DNA of 64,000 nt from Calothrix sp. C42_A2020_038 (GTDB lineage Bacteria; Cyanobacteriota; Cyanobacteriia; Cyanobacteriales; Nostocaceae): positions 1 through 64,000 of the forward strand of contig JACYLQ010000037.1 in NCBI GenBank assembly GCA_015272395.1. Direction: 5' to 3'. The position numbers and the translations under genes are program-made. The notes under the pieces were generated by a model. It was not told the origin of the DNA and did not search any database. It was given only the letters and a program-made list of their open reading frames with translations. This document shows positions 61,351 through 64,000 of the stretch, in pieces. How positions within the stretch are numbered: the first letter of the stretch is position 1; every line of letters begins with the position of its first letter.

Positions 61351-61866
61351 ATGTCTTTTCCCCGTATCCGCAGAGTATTAGTAGCTTTAATGCTATCTGT
61401 TGTACTGATCACAACCACAACTGCATGTGAAACAAAGGCGCCGGGACGTTTTGACGCTGTACAGCAAGAAAGTAGTCGTCAACGTAGTGGGCAAGCGGTT
61501 GCGAAGAATGCAACTCAAGGTAGTGAATTTAATAGGCTATTTCCACCTTCTGGTAGTGGTTATGAGCGTGTGTTTACTCAAGAGAAGAAAGGTTTTGCAG
61601 AAGCGAATTTGAAGAAAGATGGCAAAGTTGTTGCACAACTGGCAGTTTCTGACACTACTAGTACACCTGCAACTGCTGCTGGCTATTCAGATAGTACAAA
61701 GAAAATTGGTGGGTATCCTGCAAAAACATTAGGTAAAACGAAAACTTCAATTTTGGTTGGTAAGTATCAAGTCTCAGCCATATCGAAAGACCCGTCGTTT
61801 ACCGAAAGTGATAGAGAAGCTTGGATTCAGAAGTTTAATCTAAATGGGTTATCGAGACTGAAATAA
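61351..61866 (+). CDS. Lipoprotein of unknown function
   Basis: A 171-residue protein. The start has a good TAAGGAG about nine bases upstream. A signal peptide (basic RIRR, hydrophobic core 9-24) ends in TTTTAC, a plausible lipobox with Cys at about 26, so it is probably a lipid-anchored envelope protein. The mature part has no membrane segment and carries LFPPSGSGYERVFTQEKKG then VAQLAVSDTT, the latter resembling small beta-domain proteins. The next gene starts 49 bp later, suggesting an operon. Confidence 0.7.
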   Translation: MSFPRIRRVLVALMLSVVLITTTTACETKAPGRFDAVQQESSRQRSGQAVAKNATQGSEFNRLFPPSGSGYERVFTQEKKGFAEANLKKDGKVVAQLAVSDTTSTPATAAGYSDSTKKIGGYPAKTLGKTKTSILVGKYQVSAISKDPSFTESDREAWIQKFNLNGLSRLK

Positions 61867-61915
61867 TTAAGCTCCAAAATCTAAAAATTTTAAGGAGAGT
61901 TAAGGAGACTTTGTT

Positions 61916-62803
61916 GTGAGTAAACCAATTCAAGATTTAGTTGACGAATTACCGACTAGTGGCTTGACAATTTCAATGTTGAATGCATTAGATTTTGTTG
62001 CTCCGGGTGAGTGGCAAAATATAACTGGTTTTGTCAACACAATTCAACATGTGACTGGAGAGTCTGACGACGATGTAATTCAGCAAATCGGTGAACGGGC
62101 AATATATCTTTACAACGATCGCTCGCAGGGATACCAAACTGCGATGTGGTTGTATCAAACAGTCGATAGTACTGATAAAGCGCTAGGCGCCGCAGCTTTG
62201 GCGAATAAAGTAGGTGAAAGCATTTCCCTATTAGGTTTTCTGAATAAAATTACTCCCAAGGCTGATAAAGCTCAAACGATTGATTTGTGCTTAAAAATCG
62301 TTGCTGAGTTGGTAGCGTTTTGTCAAATCAATGGTATTCCAGGTGATAGTATTGGTGACTTCGTTGCCGCATTGGGAGAATACGGTGGTGAGTCGTTTAT
62401 ACGTATGGCTGCACTAGTTTGCGTCGATGGCTTAATTCCTCTAGGTCCCAACTTTATTGATGCCGCAGCAACAAGACTTGGTGGAATGACACCCAGCGAT
62501 TTAGAGCAAAATTCAACTTTTAATAACATCAAAGATACTATTCCTGGTAAAGGTTCGGGTGGTAAGCTCGATTTTATTGGTCAAAGTTTTGATTCCGTTA
62601 AAGGCTGGATGAGTAACTTGGTTGTTTCTAAAGACCTTACACCACAAAAGGTTTTAGCTAATTTAAGTAGCTTCATGCAAATAGCAGATGATAAGTTAGA
62701 CTACGTTGCAGCATTCCTCGATATGTCTACAAATTACTATGAGCATACAGGTACCCAAACTCTTGCAAGGCGCCTAATTGAACGCGCATTCGCAGAACTT
62801 TAG
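61916..62803 (+). CDS. Conserved-looking soluble protein of unknown function
   Basis: A 295-residue protein, GTG start at 61916 with AAGGAG eight bases upstream. It is almost all helical, with hydrophobic helices (FIRMAALVCVDGLIPLGPNF) that are short for transmembrane spans. A central Gly/Ser hinge is GKGSGGKLDF. No catalytic motif that I recognise. Co-directional with the lipoprotein gene, so likely the same transcript. Confidence 0.7.
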   Translation: MSKPIQDLVDELPTSGLTISMLNALDFVAPGEWQNITGFVNTIQHVTGESDDDVIQQIGERAIYLYNDRSQGYQTAMWLYQTVDSTDKALGAAALANKVGESISLLGFLNKITPKADKAQTIDLCLKIVAELVAFCQINGIPGDSIGDFVAALGEYGGESFIRMAALVCVDGLIPLGPNFIDAAATRLGGMTPSDLEQNSTFNNIKDTIPGKGSGGKLDFIGQSFDSVKGWMSNLVVSKDLTPQKVLANLSSFMQIADDKLDYVAAFLDMSTNYYEHTGTQTLARRLIERAFAEL

Positions 62804-62808
62804 TTTGT

Positions 62809-62829
62809 AGGGTGGGCACCGCCCACCCT
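62809..62829. terminator. AGGGTGGGC hairpin between convergent genes
   Basis: AGGGTGGGC (62809-62817), ACC, GCCCACCCT (62821-62829): a 9-bp perfect stem just after the stop at 62803 and 17 bp before the end of the convergent gene. The form GTAGGGTGGGCACCGCCCACC is a common cyanobacterial dispersed repeat. It can act as terminator in both directions. Confidence 0.65.
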
Positions 62830-62845
62830 GAATATATCAAAACTA

Positions 62846-63664
62846 TTAAGGTAACTTTAAGTTAGCTGTAATCGCACTCAAAAAAGGTTCAAATACTGCA
62901 AGATTTTCATGTTTAGCGAATTTTCCACTTTTACTTGCAGGGTCGTATGCAGTATTAATTACGTATAATTTATCTCCATCAAAAGCAATATATTTGAGAT
63001 GCTGTTCCTGAATCCCTCCTTCGCGTTTGATCCCAGTGAATCCATAGCGTAAACCTTGGAGTTGACCGACACTAACTTTTTGCGGGGGATATCCAGAAAA
63101 ATTAATTTTATTAGTGTAACTACTTTGACGGTCTTTAGAAATAACTGCGTATTCATCTGTAACCCAGTCACCAAGAGCTGAAGTTATCTGATTTTGGTAA
63201 TTGGGATTTTGATAATCAATTTTAATACCCACAGGAATACCAGCATTCATAAGCATTTTTTGAAACCTCTGTTGCTTTGCCAGTGGATAAATTCCCATCT
63301 CGACAGAACCTAAATTTTTACCGTTTGAGGAAATACACAGAAATGGTGCATCCCCATTACATGGCGCCACATTCCAGCCAACAGGTGCAATTGTTCTTCC
63401 CAACAAACTTTTCCAAACATTACCCGAAAGTGGTTTTGAAGTTGTAACGGTAGTCGCAGCAGAAGCTGTAACTATTGGTATCGGGCTAGATTGTGATTGT
63501 GTTGGTTGTGGTTGCACATTGTTATCGGAACTGGATTTTTTAAAAACAGATTTCAAGATGAACGGTGATAGTGCAAGTAAAATAAGACCGATTAATAGAT
63601 GATAGACTCGCAACAAATTTTCTCCTTTCGCGTGCTGTATTTTAGCCTGTTGTATTTTTAACAT
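62846..63664 (-). CDS. Membrane-anchored protein of unknown function
   Basis: A 272-residue protein with one membrane segment near the N-terminus (about 22-41, LLIGLILLALSPFILKSVF), then a Ser/Thr/Pro/Gln-rich linker (45-82). The globular C-terminal part (about 90-272) has a Cys pair in VAPCNGDAPFLCISSN that could form a disulfide and YGFTGIKREGGIQE. The domain is probably periplasmic. I recognise no family. Convergent with the preceding pair; co-directional with rpsU upstream. Confidence 0.65.
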   Translation of the reverse strand: MLKIQQAKIQHAKGENLLRVYHLLIGLILLALSPFILKSVFKKSSSDNNVQPQPTQSQSSPIPIVTASAATTVTTSKPLSGNVWKSLLGRTIAPVGWNVAPCNGDAPFLCISSNGKNLGSVEMGIYPLAKQQRFQKMLMNAGIPVGIKIDYQNPNYQNQITSALGDWVTDEYAVISKDRQSSYTNKINFSGYPPQKVSVGQLQGLRYGFTGIKREGGIQEQHLKYIAFDGDKLYVINTAYDPASKSGKFAKHENLAVFEPFLSAITANLKLP

Positions 63665-63690
63665 TGCAATATCAAATAAAGATACAACTA

Positions 63691-63720
63691 AACCCGCCCA
63701 TAGAAGTATACGGGCGGGTT
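63691..63720 (-). terminator. rpsU terminator
   Basis: AACCCGCCC (63691-63699) pairs with GGGCGGGTT (63712-63720), 12-nt loop, 45 bp past the rpsU stop on the - strand. The U-run is short (TTTAG), but stem and position fit an intrinsic terminator. Confidence 0.7.
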
Positions 63721-63765
63721 AAATAAAATACAGGAATATTAAACCAAGCTAGATTCGACTCACCG

Positions 63766-63960
63766 TTACTTGAAATGCTGGCGCATTCTGCGGTTTTGCT
63801 TACGGCGTGCAACCGCTTTGCGCTTGTGCTTCTGCAAGGGAGTCTCAAAGTGACGCTTGGTTCTAACATCCTGAAGAATGCCAGCTTGCGACACTTGACG
63901 CTTAAATCTCCGCAAAGCTGATTCTATACCTTCGTTCTCACCTAAAACTACTTGCGTCAT
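63766..63960 (-). CDS. rpsU: 30S ribosomal protein S21
   Basis: A 64-residue basic protein from the ATG at 63960, with AAGGAG eight bases upstream; a GTG directly before it is less likely. [20 protein letters not shown] (residues 2-21), then the very basic tail [15 protein letters not shown], is diagnostic of bS21. It helps the small subunit select mRNA starts. It is followed by a GC-rich hairpin, so it is a single-gene unit. Confidence 0.95.
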   Translation of the reverse strand: MTQVVLGENEGIESALRRFKRQVSQAGILQDVRTKRHFETPLQKHKRKAVARRKQNRRMRQHFK

Positions 63961-64000
63961 CACTGCAACTCCTTATATCTGTGGATATTCTAACTCTTAG

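Overview
The window looks like chromosomal DNA of a filamentous, probably Nostocales-type, cyanobacterium. The evidence is a close match to the cyanobacterial response regulator RpaA, geranylgeranyl reductase ChlP, an SLH-OprB porin, a CYP110-like P450, DUF2808, DUF4912 and PEP-CTERM proteins, and AT-rich DNA full of the dispersed hairpin repeats common in this group. A striking compositional signature is the palindrome GGCGCC: I count close to 90 copies by eye in 64 kb, inside most genes, while the classical cyanobacterial HIP1 octamer GCGATCGC appears only about twice. I see no rRNA, tRNA or CRISPR array.

Layout. 0-6 kb: the 3' part of a repeat-rich DUF4912 gene, an alpha/beta hydrolase, rpaA, a PEP-CTERM protein and chlP. 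6-17 kb: a GAF-GAF histidine kinase with a decayed receiver domain behind it, a B12/radical-SAM enzyme, a two-component cassette (response regulator, stand-alone receiver, membrane kinase, PepSY-like protein), a DUF2808 protein and an SLH-porin. 16.7-27.2 kb: a surface-glycan or glycolipid locus with a broken UDP-glucose dehydrogenase, two tandem COG4671-type glycosyltransferases, an ABC exporter, a histidine phosphatase, two tandem GT4 enzymes and a GT2 enzyme, nearly all on the + strand and tightly spaced. 27.2-33.4 kb: an IS200/IS605-like relic, an acyl-CoA-ligase-type enzyme, PanE-like reductase, an M48-like protein that has lost its zinc motif, a membrane alpha/beta hydrolase and a small protein.

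33.5-36.7 kb: a compact three-gene operon (acyl-CoA-dehydrogenase-fold flavoprotein, PIG-L deacetylase, HAD-NodS-type methyltransferase fusion) that reads like an amino-sugar tailoring pathway. 37-48 kb: mostly housekeeping or widespread genes (DUF4910 peptidase-like, Fe-S aldo/keto reductase, bifunctional nuclease, riboflavin synthase, M23 peptidase, BirA, PgeF, acyltransferase, SIMPL) with small gene relics between them. 48.2-51.4 kb: an accessory islet. Transposase scraps flank a co-directional three-gene cassette ending in a predicted PD-(D/E)XK nuclease; this is my best candidate for an undescribed defence-like system.

51.5-58.5 kb: two atypical thiamine-diphosphate enzymes on the - strand, separated by an opposite-strand P450 and a group II intron 3' relic, with a DeoR regulator divergent from the second. 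58.6-64 kb: a GT39 membrane glycosyltransferase, a methyltransferase, a MITE-like element, a lipoprotein and partner of unknown function, a membrane-anchored protein and ribosomal protein S21. All counts are by eye; no database search was possible.
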